A DNA stretch of 64,000 bases, taken from JALZMG01 sp963739975 (lineage in GTDB: Bacteria; Actinomycetota; Acidimicrobiia; Acidimicrobiales; Ilumatobacteraceae). The stretch's first letter is position 1, and each line of letters starts with the position of its first letter. The notes below the pieces were generated by a model, which was given only the letters and a program-made list of their open reading frames with translations, ran no database searches and had not been told where the DNA came from. Positions 16,233 through 25,979 of the stretch are shown one piece after another. Position numbers and translations under genes: made by a program. The stretch lies in NCBI GenBank assembly GCA_963739975.1, contig CAVUCK010000022.1:62001-126000 (forward strand), written 5' to 3'.

Positions 16233-16331
16233 CCGCCGACCTGCAGGTCTGGTAGCCGCCGATCCGGGCGGCTGGACGAGCGTGTGGCGGGGCGGTCACG
16301 CTCCGGTTGCCTGGCGGTGGTGCGTGGGCGA

Positions 16332-17321
16332 TCACGCGGCGAGCCGTCCCGGCAGTGCGAACCGGCGCAGAAGCCCGGGCTGGAGGAACCCGGTGATGTG
16401 TTCGATCCGGTCGTCTCGCAGGGTCACGACGTCGATGGAGTGGGCCGTCCACCCGGTGTCATCGGAGGTGTAGCAGCCGAAGGCGAGTTGGCCGTTGGCG
16501 AGGATCGGCACGAGCCGCCAGCGAATGGTCAACGGTTCGTCGGCCAGGAACCTGGCGATCGCGTCGCGGCCTCGGTACCAGTCGGGTCGCGGTGGCATCG
16601 AGAACGTGGCGTCTGCGGTGAGCAGTGAGACGATGGCGGCTGCGTCGCGACGCTCCCATGCTCCGACGTAGGCGGCGACCAGCGCCGAGACGCGCCGGTC
16701 GCCGAGCGTGCGCAACGTCGCCTGCTGGCTGCGCTCGGGCCGGCGTGCACTCAGCTGGCGGCGAGCGCGAGCCAGGGCGCTGTTCACCGAGTCCACGGTG
16801 GTGTCGAGGACGAGTGCGGCCTCGGCGGCGGAGAAGCGGAGAACGTCACGCAACACGAGCACCGCCCGTTGGTTCGACGAGAGCTGCTGGACCGCGGCGA
16901 CGAACGCCAGCTCGATGCTCTCGCGACGTTCGAGGCTCGATTCGGGTGACGAGTCGGAGTCGTCGGCGTTCGTCGGATAGGGCTCGAGCCACGGGACCTC
17001 CGTACCTCGGTCGGTCCGCCGATTCTCGGATGGTCCGAGGTCGACCGGGAGGTGCCGTCGCCCGTTGCGGTCGATGTCCGCAAGGCAGGCGTTGGTGGCG
17101 ATCTTGAACAGCCACGTGCGCAGCGAGCTGCGCCCGGCGAACCCGCCGAGCCCGCGCCAGGCGCGCAGCATCGAGTCTTGGAGGGCGTCGTCGGCGTCAT
17201 GCGTCGAGCCCAGCATCCGGTAGCAGTGGGCGTGCAGCTCACGGCGATGTGGCGCCACGAGCTGGTCGAAGGCGTCGCGGTCGCCGTTCCTGGCGGCGGT
17301 GAGCAACTGGTCGTCGGTCAT
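16332..17321 (-). CDS. ECF-type sigma factor with C-terminal SnoaL-like domain
   Basis: The 329-residue protein has sigma region 2 at residues 5-75 (DAFDQLVAPHRRELHAHCYR, DADDALQDSMLRAWRGL) and region 4 at about 140-190 (LSSNQRAVLVLRDVLRFSAA, DTTVDSVNSALARARRQL). An NTF2/SnoaL-like domain follows at 205-320 (FSMPPRPDWYRGRDAIARFL). Such sigma factors sense signals through the C-terminal domain and usually lack a membrane anti-sigma factor. None is seen here. The ATG overlaps the exporter stop by ATGA. The exporter is therefore translated first, which suggests an auto-regulated export operon. The ligand is unknown. Confidence 0.88.
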   Translation of the reverse strand: MTDDQLLTAARNGDRDAFDQLVAPHRRELHAHCYRMLGSTHDADDALQDSMLRAWRGLGGFAGRSSLRTWLFKIATNACLADIDRNGRRHLPVDLGPSENRRTDRGTEVPWLEPYPTNADDSDSSPESSLERRESIELAFVAAVQQLSSNQRAVLVLRDVLRFSAAEAALVLDTTVDSVNSALARARRQLSARRPERSQQATLRTLGDRRVSALVAAYVGAWERRDAAAIVSLLTADATFSMPPRPDWYRGRDAIARFLADEPLTIRWRLVPILANGQLAFGCYTSDDTGWTAHSIDVVTLRDDRIEHITGFLQPGLLRRFALPGRLAA

Positions 17322-18775
17322 CGGGCTGCGAGCACTTCGTCGCGGTGCGGTTGTGGGCGGCGCGCCGGCTCGGTGGGTGTTGGCGGCCGGGGCAGCGCGA
17401 GTGCGGCCAGAACGCCCAAGCCTGCGAGGACTGCGGCGACCGTCATCGCTGCGGAGAACCCTTCGGCGAAGGCGTCCGGCGAGGCGTAGCTGCCGGCGCT
17501 GGCGAACACGGCGACGGCGGCGGCGATCCCGAGGGCGCCGCCGAGCTCTTGGAGCATGTTGTTGGCGCCTGCCGCCTTGCCGATCTCGCGGTCGGTGACA
17601 GAACCGACGATCGCCGCCTGCGACACCGGGAGTGCCGCCGACGTGCCGATCCCGGCGACCACCAGCGGCGGGACCATCGCGGCGAAGGACATCTCGGCCG
17701 AGGCCACCACGGCAAGCCACGCGATGCCACATGCCTGCAGACCAAGCCCGATGACCAACACTGGCCGATGCCCGACGCGGTCGGCGACCTGCCCGGCGAG
17801 CGGGGCCGTGACGAACAACGTCGCCGTCCAGGGCAGCAGCCGGAGCCCGGCACCGAGGTTGTCGTTGCCCATGGCGACCTGGAGGAACTGTGCCATGAAG
17901 AACACCGAGGCGTAGAGGGACGCGGCGAGCAGGAACGCGGCGGTCGCGCCGACCGAGAACGATCGGGAGGCGAACAGTCGCATCGGCAACATCGGCGCCG
18001 ACGTTCGCTGCTCCCACCGGACGAACGTCACGCCGAGGACGAACCCACCTCCCAGGGTGCCGAGGATCTCGCCACTGGTCCAGCCGACCTCGTTGCCGCG
18101 GACCAGCCCCCACACCACGGCGAATCCGGCCGCCGAGACGAGGAGCAGCCCGACGAGATCGAGCTTGCGGTCGGCGCCGTGGCTCTCGTCGACGGCGATC
18201 GCCACCAGCGGGATCGCCAGCATGGCGATCGGCACGTTGACCCAGAAGATCCACTCCCACGTGAAGTGTTGGGCGACCACGCCGCCGAGGACTGGTCCGG
18301 CGATCACCGCTAGCCCCGTCACGCCTTCGAGGATCCCGATGGCGCTCGCCCGGCGGTTGGCGGGGAACGCGCTGGTCACGATCGTGAGCCCGATCGGCAG
18401 GATGACCGCGCCGGCAGCACCCTGCGCGACGCGCGCCGCGACGAGGGCGCCGACGCTGCCGGCCATCGCCGCCGCTGCCGAGCTGCCCGCGAAGGCGGCC
18501 AACCCGATGATCATCATCCGTCGGCGCCCGAACCGGTCGCCGAGCGCGGCACCGGTCAGCAGCAGCGCGGCGAAGCTGACGCTGTAGGCCGTGACGGTCC
18601 ACTGCAATGCTGACGCCGACGCGTCGAGGTCACGGCGGATCGTGTCCAGCGCCGTGGTGACCACCAACAGGTCGAGTGCCACGATGAACGACGCGATCGA
18701 CGCCGCGGCGAGCACCCACCGCCGGCGCCCGTCACCGTGAACGCTGGCGTCTTCAACCACCTTGGTCTGATCCAT
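17318..18775 (-). CDS. MFS drug:H+ antiporter, DHA2 (EmrB/QacA) type
   Basis: The 485-residue membrane protein has about 14 predicted segments. Motif A-like LGDRFGRRRMMIIGLAAF follows helix 2, and the early ALDLLVVTTALDTIRRDL is the antiporter motif D1 region typical of DHA2 pumps. Later segments include GPVLGGVVAQHFTWEWIFWV (motif C). Substrates of this family range from dyes to antibiotics and cannot be read from sequence. It starts at ATG 18775 and is followed by the sigma gene with ATGA overlap. It is divergent from a second exporter gene at 18872. Confidence 0.9.
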   Translation of the reverse strand: MDQTKVVEDASVHGDGRRRWVLAAASIASFIVALDLLVVTTALDTIRRDLDASASALQWTVTAYSVSFAALLLTGAALGDRFGRRRMMIIGLAAFAGSSAAAAMAGSVGALVAARVAQGAAGAVILPIGLTIVTSAFPANRRASAIGILEGVTGLAVIAGPVLGGVVAQHFTWEWIFWVNVPIAMLAIPLVAIAVDESHGADRKLDLVGLLLVSAAGFAVVWGLVRGNEVGWTSGEILGTLGGGFVLGVTFVRWEQRTSAPMLPMRLFASRSFSVGATAAFLLAASLYASVFFMAQFLQVAMGNDNLGAGLRLLPWTATLFVTAPLAGQVADRVGHRPVLVIGLGLQACGIAWLAVVASAEMSFAAMVPPLVVAGIGTSAALPVSQAAIVGSVTDREIGKAAGANNMLQELGGALGIAAAVAVFASAGSYASPDAFAEGFSAAMTVAAVLAGLGVLAALALPRPPTPTEPARRPQPHRDEVLAAR

Positions 18776-18871
18776 GTTGTTGTAGATCGGCCCAGGGTCG
18801 AAAACTGGTCGCGCCGCCTCCGATCTCAGCGCAGCCTGACCACGAGCTGAGAAACCGGCCGCTCGCCGGAC

Positions 18872-20107
18872 GTGACGGGCGAACAAGCTCGCCCGATGGC
18901 GGCCAGCGTGTGGCGGAACCGGGACTTCTGGCTGGTCCTCGGCGGCGGGTTCGTCAACAACGTCGGCGACTGGCTGCTCGCTGTCGCGCTGCCGGCGTTC
19001 GTCTACGTCGAGACGGAGTCGGGCGTCCTCACCGCGACCATCGTCATCATCGAGCTCGCCGTCGGCATCATCTTCGGGCCCTACGGCGGTTCGCTCGTCG
19101 ACCGCTGGGACCTGCGCCGCACGGTCGTCGCCACCAACCTCCTGCAGGCCGTGGCGCTGCTTCCCCTGCTCACCGTGACCCGCGACCGCATCTGGCCGGC
19201 GTTCATCGTCGCCGGCGTCCAAGGGCTCCTGCAACAGGTCAACGACCCGGCGTCGTTCGCCCTTGTGCCGCGCATCGTGGCATCCAACCAGTTGATCCAG
19301 GCCAACTCGGCGAACACCGCTGCCTCGGCAATCGCCAGGCTCGTCGGATCACCCCTCGGCGGCATCGCCGCCGCCTTCGGTGGCCTCACCACCGTCGTCA
19401 TCGTCGACGCCGCCACGTTCCTCGCTGTCGCCGTCATCACCACGTTCGTCCGCACCCCGACCCCAAGCCTGGCGACGTCGCCGGAGGACCCCACGTTCGG
19501 CGGTGGCGGGGTCCGGCGGGGCTGGCACGAGATCCGCCGCTACCGCAGCCTCGTCGGCTACCTCGCCGTGGAGTCCCTCGCCGCAGCCGCCTTCGCCATG
19601 TTCCCGGTGCTGTTCATCGCCTTCGTCGTCGACGTGCTCAACGGCGACGAAGCAACCGTCGGCGTCATCCGCGGCATGGCCGCCTTCGGTGGCATCGCCG
19701 CCTCGATCATCGTCGGACGCTTCGCCGCCCGCACCCCGCCGACCGTCCTCATGGCGGTCGGCTACGCCGGACTCGGCCTGGTTGCGTTCGTCTTCGTCAA
19801 CATCACGGCGATCACCACCGCGCTGTGGCTGTTCTTCGCCCTCTTCGCCCTCAGCGGACTGCCCAACATGACCTCCCAGGTCGGCGCGGCCACCACCGCC
19901 CAACGCCTCTGCCCGCCAGCCGTGCTGGGTCGCCTCCAAGGACTCGCATCAGCGACCACCGCCGTCGGTGCAATCCTCGGCTCGGTCGCCGTCGGCGTGC
20001 TCCTCGACCGCCTCGGCGTCAAGCTCCTCCTCAACGTCCAAGCCGCCCTCTACGTGAGCTGCGGCGTGCTCACCTACCTGGTGGTCATCCGTCGAACCCC
20101 AGCCTGA
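18872..20107 (+). CDS. MFS exporter, DHA3-like
   Basis: The 411-residue protein has 12 predicted membrane helices. It opens SVWRNRDFWLVLGGGFVNNV and GDWLLAVALPAFVYVETESG, which is typical of MFS_1/MFS_3 exporters. Between helices 2 and 3 it has GPYGGSLVDRWDLRRTVVAT, and QQVNDPASFALVPRIVASNQ follows. The frame can start at GTG 18872 or at ATG 18896, and neither has a strong ribosome site. It lies upstream of the phosphopantetheinyl transferase and NRPS genes on the same strand, so it could export their product. The NRPS gene already carries its own fused exporter. The 96 bases to the divergent exporter should hold both promoters. Confidence 0.88.
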   Translation: MTGEQARPMAASVWRNRDFWLVLGGGFVNNVGDWLLAVALPAFVYVETESGVLTATIVIIELAVGIIFGPYGGSLVDRWDLRRTVVATNLLQAVALLPLLTVTRDRIWPAFIVAGVQGLLQQVNDPASFALVPRIVASNQLIQANSANTAASAIARLVGSPLGGIAAAFGGLTTVVIVDAATFLAVAVITTFVRTPTPSLATSPEDPTFGGGGVRRGWHEIRRYRSLVGYLAVESLAAAAFAMFPVLFIAFVVDVLNGDEATVGVIRGMAAFGGIAASIIVGRFAARTPPTVLMAVGYAGLGLVAFVFVNITAITTALWLFFALFALSGLPNMTSQVGAATTAQRLCPPAVLGRLQGLASATTAVGAILGSVAVGVLLDRLGVKLLLNVQAALYVSCGVLTYLVVIRRTPA

Positions 20108-20117
20108 TCCTGCCCAA

Positions 20118-20187
20118 CTGGGCGCGCTGGTTCTCGGAAATGGGAACGTCCGCGCCCGGATCGGGTCGTGAGAACGTGCGCGCCCAG
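20118..20187. repeat. dispersed palindromic element, copy C
   Basis: The left arm CTGGGCGCGCTGGTTCTC, a right arm GGGAACGTCCGCGCCCGG and a second right arm GAGAACGTGCGCGCCCAG give a three-arm layout like that of copy A. It begins 11 bases after an exporter stop and may act as a transcription terminator or RNA stabiliser. The annotated frame of the next gene should not start inside it. Confidence 0.8.
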
Positions 20188-20329
20188 ATTGGCGGCGACA
20201 CGATGGCTGGTTGACCGAACTGCTCGCCCTGCACGCCGGGCGGATGACGGAGTCGCCGAAGCCTTCGTCGCACTACGATCCGGCGGTGGACAGCGTGGTG
20301 GCGGTGGAGCGGCTGGCGCCCGACGCACG

Positions 20330-21040
20330 TTGACCGGCCGCCGGTGGCCCGAGCCGGGCGACGTTCTGGTGGAGTGGGTTGGGCGCGATGGCCTCGTGGC
20401 CAACCCGTCGTGGCTGGGTCCGGAGGAGCTGAGCCGGATGCGCCGCCAGCCGCAGCCGCTGGGGGCACAGTGGGCGGCAGCTCGATGCTGGGTCCGAGAG
20501 CGACTCGCCGTCCGCCTCGGTGAGTCGCCCGCCGCGGTGGACGTGACACTCGGTGCGTCGGGCCGCCCAAGGTTCGGCCATCCCCGAATGCCGGAGGACG
20601 TCGACGTGAACGTGGCGCACACGGACGGGGTGCTCGTCCTCGCGCTGGCTCGCCGGCGGGTGGGTGTCGACGTCGAGGAGCTTCCGCCAACGGGGGAGGA
20701 CTTGATCGGGCTGGCCGAGGTGGTGGCGACGCCGGCCGAGCTCGACGAGCTGCGCTATCTCGACGAGAGGATCCGGCCTGCTGCGTTCCAACGCTGGTGG
20801 GTGCGCAAGGAAGCTGTGCTGAAGGCCGAGGGCACGGGCTTCCTCACCGACCCGCGTGCCGTCCACGTCGGCATCACGGTGGCCGCGCAGCCTGCGCCAT
20901 GGGTGGTTCACGCTCTGGGACTGGTGCCAGGGCCTGGACGCCCGGCGCTGGCCGTGGCGATCGAGGGCGACGCCGGGGATGACAAAAGTCACCCTGTCGT
21001 TGTATTTCGCCCGCCGACGTCGACTCTCCAACTGCCGTAG
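20330..21040 (+). CDS. Sfp-type 4'-phosphopantetheinyl transferase
   Basis: The enzyme would attach phosphopantetheine from CoA to the serine of NRPS carrier domains. The two family motifs are clear: VGVDVEELPP (metal-binding D and E) and FQRWWVRKEAVLKAEGTG (the W-x-x-KE-A-x-x-K motif). EDVDVNVAHTDGVLVLALA is the P-loop-like segment that comes before them. The frame is open from 20168, but that start is inside palindromic element C. The TTG at 20330 would give 236 residues, the usual length for the family. The start is uncertain. The gene ends 25 bases before the first NRPS and is probably in its operon. Confidence 0.85.
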   Translation: MTGRRWPEPGDVLVEWVGRDGLVANPSWLGPEELSRMRRQPQPLGAQWAAARCWVRERLAVRLGESPAAVDVTLGASGRPRFGHPRMPEDVDVNVAHTDGVLVLALARRRVGVDVEELPPTGEDLIGLAEVVATPAELDELRYLDERIRPAAFQRWWVRKEAVLKAEGTGFLTDPRAVHVGITVAAQPAPWVVHALGLVPGPGRPALAVAIEGDAGDDKSHPVVVFRPPTSTLQLP

Positions 21041-21065
21041 GTGCCCCCTCTGAACAGGTGGATGG

Positions 21066-24000
21066 ATGTCAGACAGAAGCGTAGGCGGTGGCGCGCGGCG
21101 CCCAAGCGGCCGGGCCACATCGACCCTCGACGAACTCGTGGGTCAGCAGGTTGCCGCTGCGCCAGACGTGGTGGCGATCCGCCATCGCAGCGGGCCGTTG
21201 ACCTACCGGGAGCTGTGGGACCGATCCGGTCGGTGGCTGGCCGGCCTGCGAGCACGGGGCATCCAGCGCGGCGACCTCGTCGGCGTCTGCCTGCCACGCA
21301 CCCCCGATCTCGTGGCGGCGTTGCTCGCGGTCCACCGGGCCGGGGCCGCCTACGTACCGCTCGACCCCACCTACCCACGAGAGCGCATCGACTACATCCT
21401 GCGCGACAGCCGTGCCTCGCTGGTGCTCGCGCAGCCGCGGACGACCGAGGTCCTCGGCGACCACGCCGTCGTGCTGGCTGGGCAACTGCCGGCTGCCGTC
21501 GAGGGTGCCGGCGTGGCCGCGGCCGACGACCTGGCCTACGTCATCTACACCTCCGGCTCGACCGGTCGCCCGAAGGGGGTCGCCATCGCGCATCGCCAGG
21601 CGACCGCGCGAGTGCAGTGGGCGCACGAGATGTACTCGGCGGAGGAGCTCGGCGGCGTGCTGGCGAGCACCTCCGTCTGCTTCGACCTCTCGGTGTTCGA
21701 GCTGTTCGCAACCCTGACGGCCGGCGGCACCGTCGTGCTCGCCGACAACGCATTGGAGCTGCCCGACCTCCCAGATCGCGACCGGGTGACGCTGATCAAC
21801 ACCGTGCCGTCGGCGATGGGCGGGCTCACCCGCGATGGTGCGTTGCCGCCGTCCGTTCGCACCGTGAACCTCGCCGGCGAGCCGCTGACGCGGGCCTTGG
21901 CCGACGCCGTCTACGCCACTCCGACCGTCCGACGGGTGTTCAACCTGTACGGCCCGAGCGAGGACACGACGTACTCGACGTGGGCGCTCGTTCCACGCGA
22001 CGTCGACGACGAGCCAGCCATCGGGACACCGCTTCCCGGCACCCGGGCCTACCTGCTCGACGATCACGGCGTGCCCGTCCCCGACGGCGAGATCGGTGAG
22101 CTGTTCCTGGCCGGCGCCGGTGTCGCCCAGGGCTACCTGCACCGCCCCGAGCTCACCGCCGAGCGATTCACACCTGACCCGTGGGTCGACGAGGCCCGCA
22201 TGTATCGCACCGGTGACCTCTGCGTGCGAGCGGCGGACGGTCTGCTGCACTATCGGGGGCGCACCGACCACCAAGTCAAGATCCGTGGCTTCCGCGTCGA
22301 GCTCGGGGAGATCGAAGCGATCCTGGCGCGACATCGAGACGTTGCCTCCGCGGTCGTCGTCGTGCGCGCCGACGACGCAGGAGGCAACGTGTTGGTGGGC
22401 TTCGTCGAGGCGGTCGCCGGCGTGGACACCGCTCCCCAACAGGTGCTCGATCTGCTGCGCCAGCGCCTTCCCGCCTACATGGTCCCGGTGCGGATCGTGG
22501 TGCTCCCGGCGCTTCCCCTGACTCCCAACGGGAAGATCGACCGGGAGGCCCTGCCCGACGTGGCGTTGCACGAGCCCCAGCCGGTCGGCGCGGCCCTGGA
22601 GGGCCCGCTGGAACACCAGGTGGCGGGCGTGTGGGCCGACGTCCTCAGCCGGCCGGACCCGATCGACATCCCGGCGGACGTGGCCTTCGCCGACCTCGGT
22701 GGCCACTCGCTGCTCGCCGCCTCGGTGCTCAGCCGACTCGCCCGGGACACAGGCCGCCGGGTGGGGCTGGCGCAGTTCCCGGTCGCGGCGACCGTCCGGG
22801 ACCTCGCGGCGACGCTGTTCGATGTCGCGCCCGGCGACGAGGGACCGCTCGTTCCGGGTCCGTCCGGCTCCGGCCGCACCTACCCCGCCGCGCCGGTCCA
22901 GGTCGGGTTCTGGGTCCTCGACCACGTCGCCGAGGGTCGCTCGGCGATCTCGGTCATGCCGTTGCTGCTGCGGGTCGAGGGCGCGCTCGACGCCGCCCTG
23001 CTGCAGCAGGCCCTCGATCTGCTCCCGACGCGACACGAGGCGCTGCGCACCGCGATCCGAGAGGATGAGGGCGGCGACCTCGTCGCCCGCGTCGAGGCGC
23101 CGCGGCCGGTGCCGCTGGCGGTCGTCTCCGACCGCACCGCGCTCGACGACGAGGCCCGACGTCCGCTCGACATCCAGTCCGGCCAGCTCCTCGCCGCGGC
23201 GGTCCTGCCCGAACCAGACGGGACGCACAGCGTGCTGCTTCGCCTCCACCACGCCGCTGGCGACGGTTGGTCGATCGGGCTGCTCGTGCGCGATCTCGGC
23301 GAGGTGTACGCCGCGCTCGCCTCCGGAGGCGTTCCGCACCCGGCTCCGGACCTCCAGTTCGCCGACTGCGCCATCTGGCTGGACCACGCCCGCCAGCGCG
23401 AGCACGTACGGATGTTGGACTATTGGCGGGTACGGCTCGCTGGGCTCGGCGAGGACCAGTCGCTCCCGGCGTCACGCCGCGGCGGCGCCGCGGACCTCGG
23501 CCGGCCGGGCAGCCGGATCACCCGCGCCCTGGATCCGGCGCTGGTCGAACGGGTTCGCTCGTTCGCCAGGACCCATCGCGTCACCGAGTACGCCGTGCTC
23601 CTCGCGGCGACCGCATTGCGGATCCACCGCGAGACGGGCAACTCCGACGTCGCCATGCGCGTTCCGGTGTGCAACCGCCGCCGACCCGAGTTCGAGCCCA
23701 TCGTCGGCCCCTTCCTGGAGACCGCCCTCGCCCGCGTCGACGTGTCGGGTGACCCGACGTTCGCCGAGCTGGCGACTCGCGTGGCCGGCGCCGCTGCGGA
23801 GGACATCGACAACTCGTGGATCGAGTCGGTGCACGTCCTCGAGCTCAGCGGGGTGGCCCGGAACAGCGGCGGCAAGCCGGTGGGTCAGGTGCTGGTAGCC
23901 GTGCAGAACTACCCCGCCGCCGTCCACACGGCTGGCGGGCTGCGCTGGGTGTACGTCAACGAGCTCGACAACGGCAGCGCCAAGACCGATCTCGGCTGCT

Positions 24001-25979
24001 TCTGGGAGCTCGACGTGGCCGATGGTCCCCTGCTCAGCATCGAGTACGACACGAACCTGCACACCCGGGCCGCGGCACGGCGACTGGCGGCTCAGCTCGA
24101 GCGGATCGTCGACGGGGCGGTCAGCGCACCGGATCGTCCCGTGAGCACACTGGCGTGGGTCGACGACACCGACCTGCAGATCATCGGGCGGGTCAATGAG
24201 CACGAACCGCTCAGGGCCACGGTTGCGACCCCCACGGAGATCACCGGCCAGGCCGCTCGCACCCCGGACGCCGTGGCCATCGACTGCCCCTACGCCGGAT
24301 CGGTCAGCCGTGCCGACCTGCAGCGCCGTGCGCTCGTCATCGCGGCACGTGTCACGAAGGCCACCGGCGGACCCGGCGAGTCTCCCGTGGCAGTGGCCTG
24401 CAGGCGTTCCGCCGACGGGATCGCCGCCATGCTCGGAACGTGGTACGCCGGCCGCCCGTATCTCCCACTCGACACCGCGCACCCGGTGGCCCGGTTGCGC
24501 GACATCCTCGAAGACAGCGGCGCGGTGGCGGTCCTCGCCGACGACAGCTGCCCTGACGAGCTCGCCGACGAGTTCGCGGTCCTCGACGCCGACGGCTCGG
24601 CGGGCGAGCCGGCCGGGTCATCGCACGAGCCAGACCCCGGAGCTCCTGCGTACTTCATCTACACGTCGGGATCGACCGGTCGCCCGAAGGGCGTCCGCAT
24701 CTCGCACGGCGCTTTGGCGGCGTTCCTGGTGTCGATGGACGACGTCGTGCCGCTCACGACCACCGACACGGTGCCGGCGGTGACGACGCCATCCTTCGAC
24801 ATCGCAGGGCTCGAGATGTGGCTACCGCTCCGGCGTGGTGCCCGCATCGGTGTGGTCACCGAGGACTGCGCCCGCGACGGCTTCGGCCTCGCCGACCGCA
24901 TCGCCGAGGTCGCCGCCACCGTCGTGCAGCTCACGCCGTCGGGCTGGCACCTCCTCATCGACGCTGGATGGCCGGCCATGCCCCAGTTCCGCGCCCTTGC
25001 CGGCGCCGAACCGGTGCCGCCGACGCTCGCTGCTGAGCTGCTCGGACACTGCACCGAGGTCTGGAACGTGTACGGGCCCACGGAGGCCACGATCTGGTCC
25101 TGCGTGCACCGCATCCGCGCCGAGGACACCAACGGGTCGACGGTTCCGGTCGGCAATCCGCTCGCCAACACCCACGTCTACGTGCTCGACCACGCAGGGC
25201 AGCTCGCCCCCGTCGGCACGACCGGGCTGATCCACCTTGCTGGCAGCTCGCTGGCCGACGGCTACCACCGCCGCGACGAGCTCACCCGGGCCGCCTTCAC
25301 GCACGCCTCGTCGCTGCCAGCGGCGCCCCGCATGTACCGCACCGGTGACCGCGGTGTGCTGCGCGAGGACGGGCTGCTGGAGTGCCTCGGCCGTGCCGAC
25401 AACCAGGTCAAGGTGCGCGGCGTTCGCATCGAGCTGGAAGAGGTCGATGCCATCCTGCGGGCGGTGCCCGGAGTCGCCAGGGCGACGTCTCGCGTGCAGC
25501 CCGACGGGCCGGCAGCTGGCCAGCTCGTCGGCTACATCGTCCGTGGCGCCGATGATCTCACGACCACTCAGCTTCGGGAGGAAGCCGCCCTCGCCCTACC
25601 TGCTGCCATGGTGCCCACCCTTTGGGAGTTCCTCGACGAGCTTCCACTGAACACCAGCGGCAAGATCGACCGTCGAGCGCTCCCAGCCCCGACCCCGACG
25701 GCCGACGCTTCCGAGCCGGAGGAGCGGTCCGAGCTGGAGGTGTTCCTCGCCGAGATCTGGATCGAGCATCTACCGGTCACTGACGTCGGCAGCGACGCGA
25801 ACTTCTTCGACTGCGGCGGGCATTCGCTGACGGCGACCCGGGTGGTGGCCGCGGTCCGAGACGAGTTGGACGTGGCGCTCGAGGTGCGCTCCCTGTTCCG
25901 CGAGCCGTCGCTGCGCGGGTTCGCCGCCGAGGTGGAACGGGCCCTCATCGCCGAGGAGCGGTTGGCGGAGGCCTCCTGA
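21066..25979 (+). CDS. nonribosomal peptide synthetase, A-T-C-A-T
   Basis: The 1637-residue protein has five domains. A1 is at about 20-505 (VIYTSGSTGRPKG near 160) and T1 near 545 (DLGGHSLLAAS). C is at about 600-1040, with active site LHHAAGDGW near 728. A2 is at about 1065-1550 (FIYTSGSTGRPKG near 1197) and T2 near 1585 (CGGHSLTAT). Reading the specificity pocket by alignment to GrsA gives DLFNNALTYK for A1, which I associate with Ala, and DILQLGVIWK for A2, one residue from the Gly code DILQLGLIWK. The first module lacks a C domain, so it starts the chain. The stop shares one base with the next ATG (TGATG). Confidence 0.95.
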   Translation: MSDRSVGGGARRPSGRATSTLDELVGQQVAAAPDVVAIRHRSGPLTYRELWDRSGRWLAGLRARGIQRGDLVGVCLPRTPDLVAALLAVHRAGAAYVPLDPTYPRERIDYILRDSRASLVLAQPRTTEVLGDHAVVLAGQLPAAVEGAGVAAADDLAYVIYTSGSTGRPKGVAIAHRQATARVQWAHEMYSAEELGGVLASTSVCFDLSVFELFATLTAGGTVVLADNALELPDLPDRDRVTLINTVPSAMGGLTRDGALPPSVRTVNLAGEPLTRALADAVYATPTVRRVFNLYGPSEDTTYSTWALVPRDVDDEPAIGTPLPGTRAYLLDDHGVPVPDGEIGELFLAGAGVAQGYLHRPELTAERFTPDPWVDEARMYRTGDLCVRAADGLLHYRGRTDHQVKIRGFRVELGEIEAILARHRDVASAVVVVRADDAGGNVLVGFVEAVAGVDTAPQQVLDLLRQRLPAYMVPVRIVVLPALPLTPNGKIDREALPDVALHEPQPVGAALEGPLEHQVAGVWADVLSRPDPIDIPADVAFADLGGHSLLAASVLSRLARDTGRRVGLAQFPVAATVRDLAATLFDVAPGDEGPLVPGPSGSGRTYPAAPVQVGFWVLDHVAEGRSAISVMPLLLRVEGALDAALLQQALDLLPTRHEALRTAIREDEGGDLVARVEAPRPVPLAVVSDRTALDDEARRPLDIQSGQLLAAAVLPEPDGTHSVLLRLHHAAGDGWSIGLLVRDLGEVYAALASGGVPHPAPDLQFADCAIWLDHARQREHVRMLDYWRVRLAGLGEDQSLPASRRGGAADLGRPGSRITRALDPALVERVRSFARTHRVTEYAVLLAATALRIHRETGNSDVAMRVPVCNRRRPEFEPIVGPFLETALARVDVSGDPTFAELATRVAGAAAEDIDNSWIESVHVLELSGVARNSGGKPVGQVLVAVQNYPAAVHTAGGLRWVYVNELDNGSAKTDLGCFWELDVADGPLLSIEYDTNLHTRAAARRLAAQLERIVDGAVSAPDRPVSTLAWVDDTDLQIIGRVNEHEPLRATVATPTEITGQAARTPDAVAIDCPYAGSVSRADLQRRALVIAARVTKATGGPGESPVAVACRRSADGIAAMLGTWYAGRPYLPLDTAHPVARLRDILEDSGAVAVLADDSCPDELADEFAVLDADGSAGEPAGSSHEPDPGAPAYFIYTSGSTGRPKGVRISHGALAAFLVSMDDVVPLTTTDTVPAVTTPSFDIAGLEMWLPLRRGARIGVVTEDCARDGFGLADRIAEVAATVVQLTPSGWHLLIDAGWPAMPQFRALAGAEPVPPTLAAELLGHCTEVWNVYGPTEATIWSCVHRIRAEDTNGSTVPVGNPLANTHVYVLDHAGQLAPVGTTGLIHLAGSSLADGYHRRDELTRAAFTHASSLPAAPRMYRTGDRGVLREDGLLECLGRADNQVKVRGVRIELEEVDAILRAVPGVARATSRVQPDGPAAGQLVGYIVRGADDLTTTQLREEAALALPAAMVPTLWEFLDELPLNTSGKIDRRALPAPTPTADASEPEERSELEVFLAEIWIEHLPVTDVGSDANFFDCGGHSLTATRVVAAVRDELDVALEVRSLFREPSLRGFAAEVERALIAEERLAEAS

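Noticed and set aside
17318..19234. 638-codon version of the DHA2 exporter
   Set aside because: The first 153 codons lack membrane character and overlap the divergent exporter gene. ATG 18775 gives the usual length.
21069..23405. Long minus-strand frame (778 codons) opposite the first NRPS
   Set aside because: It is a shadow of the A-T-C region with no domain resemblance.
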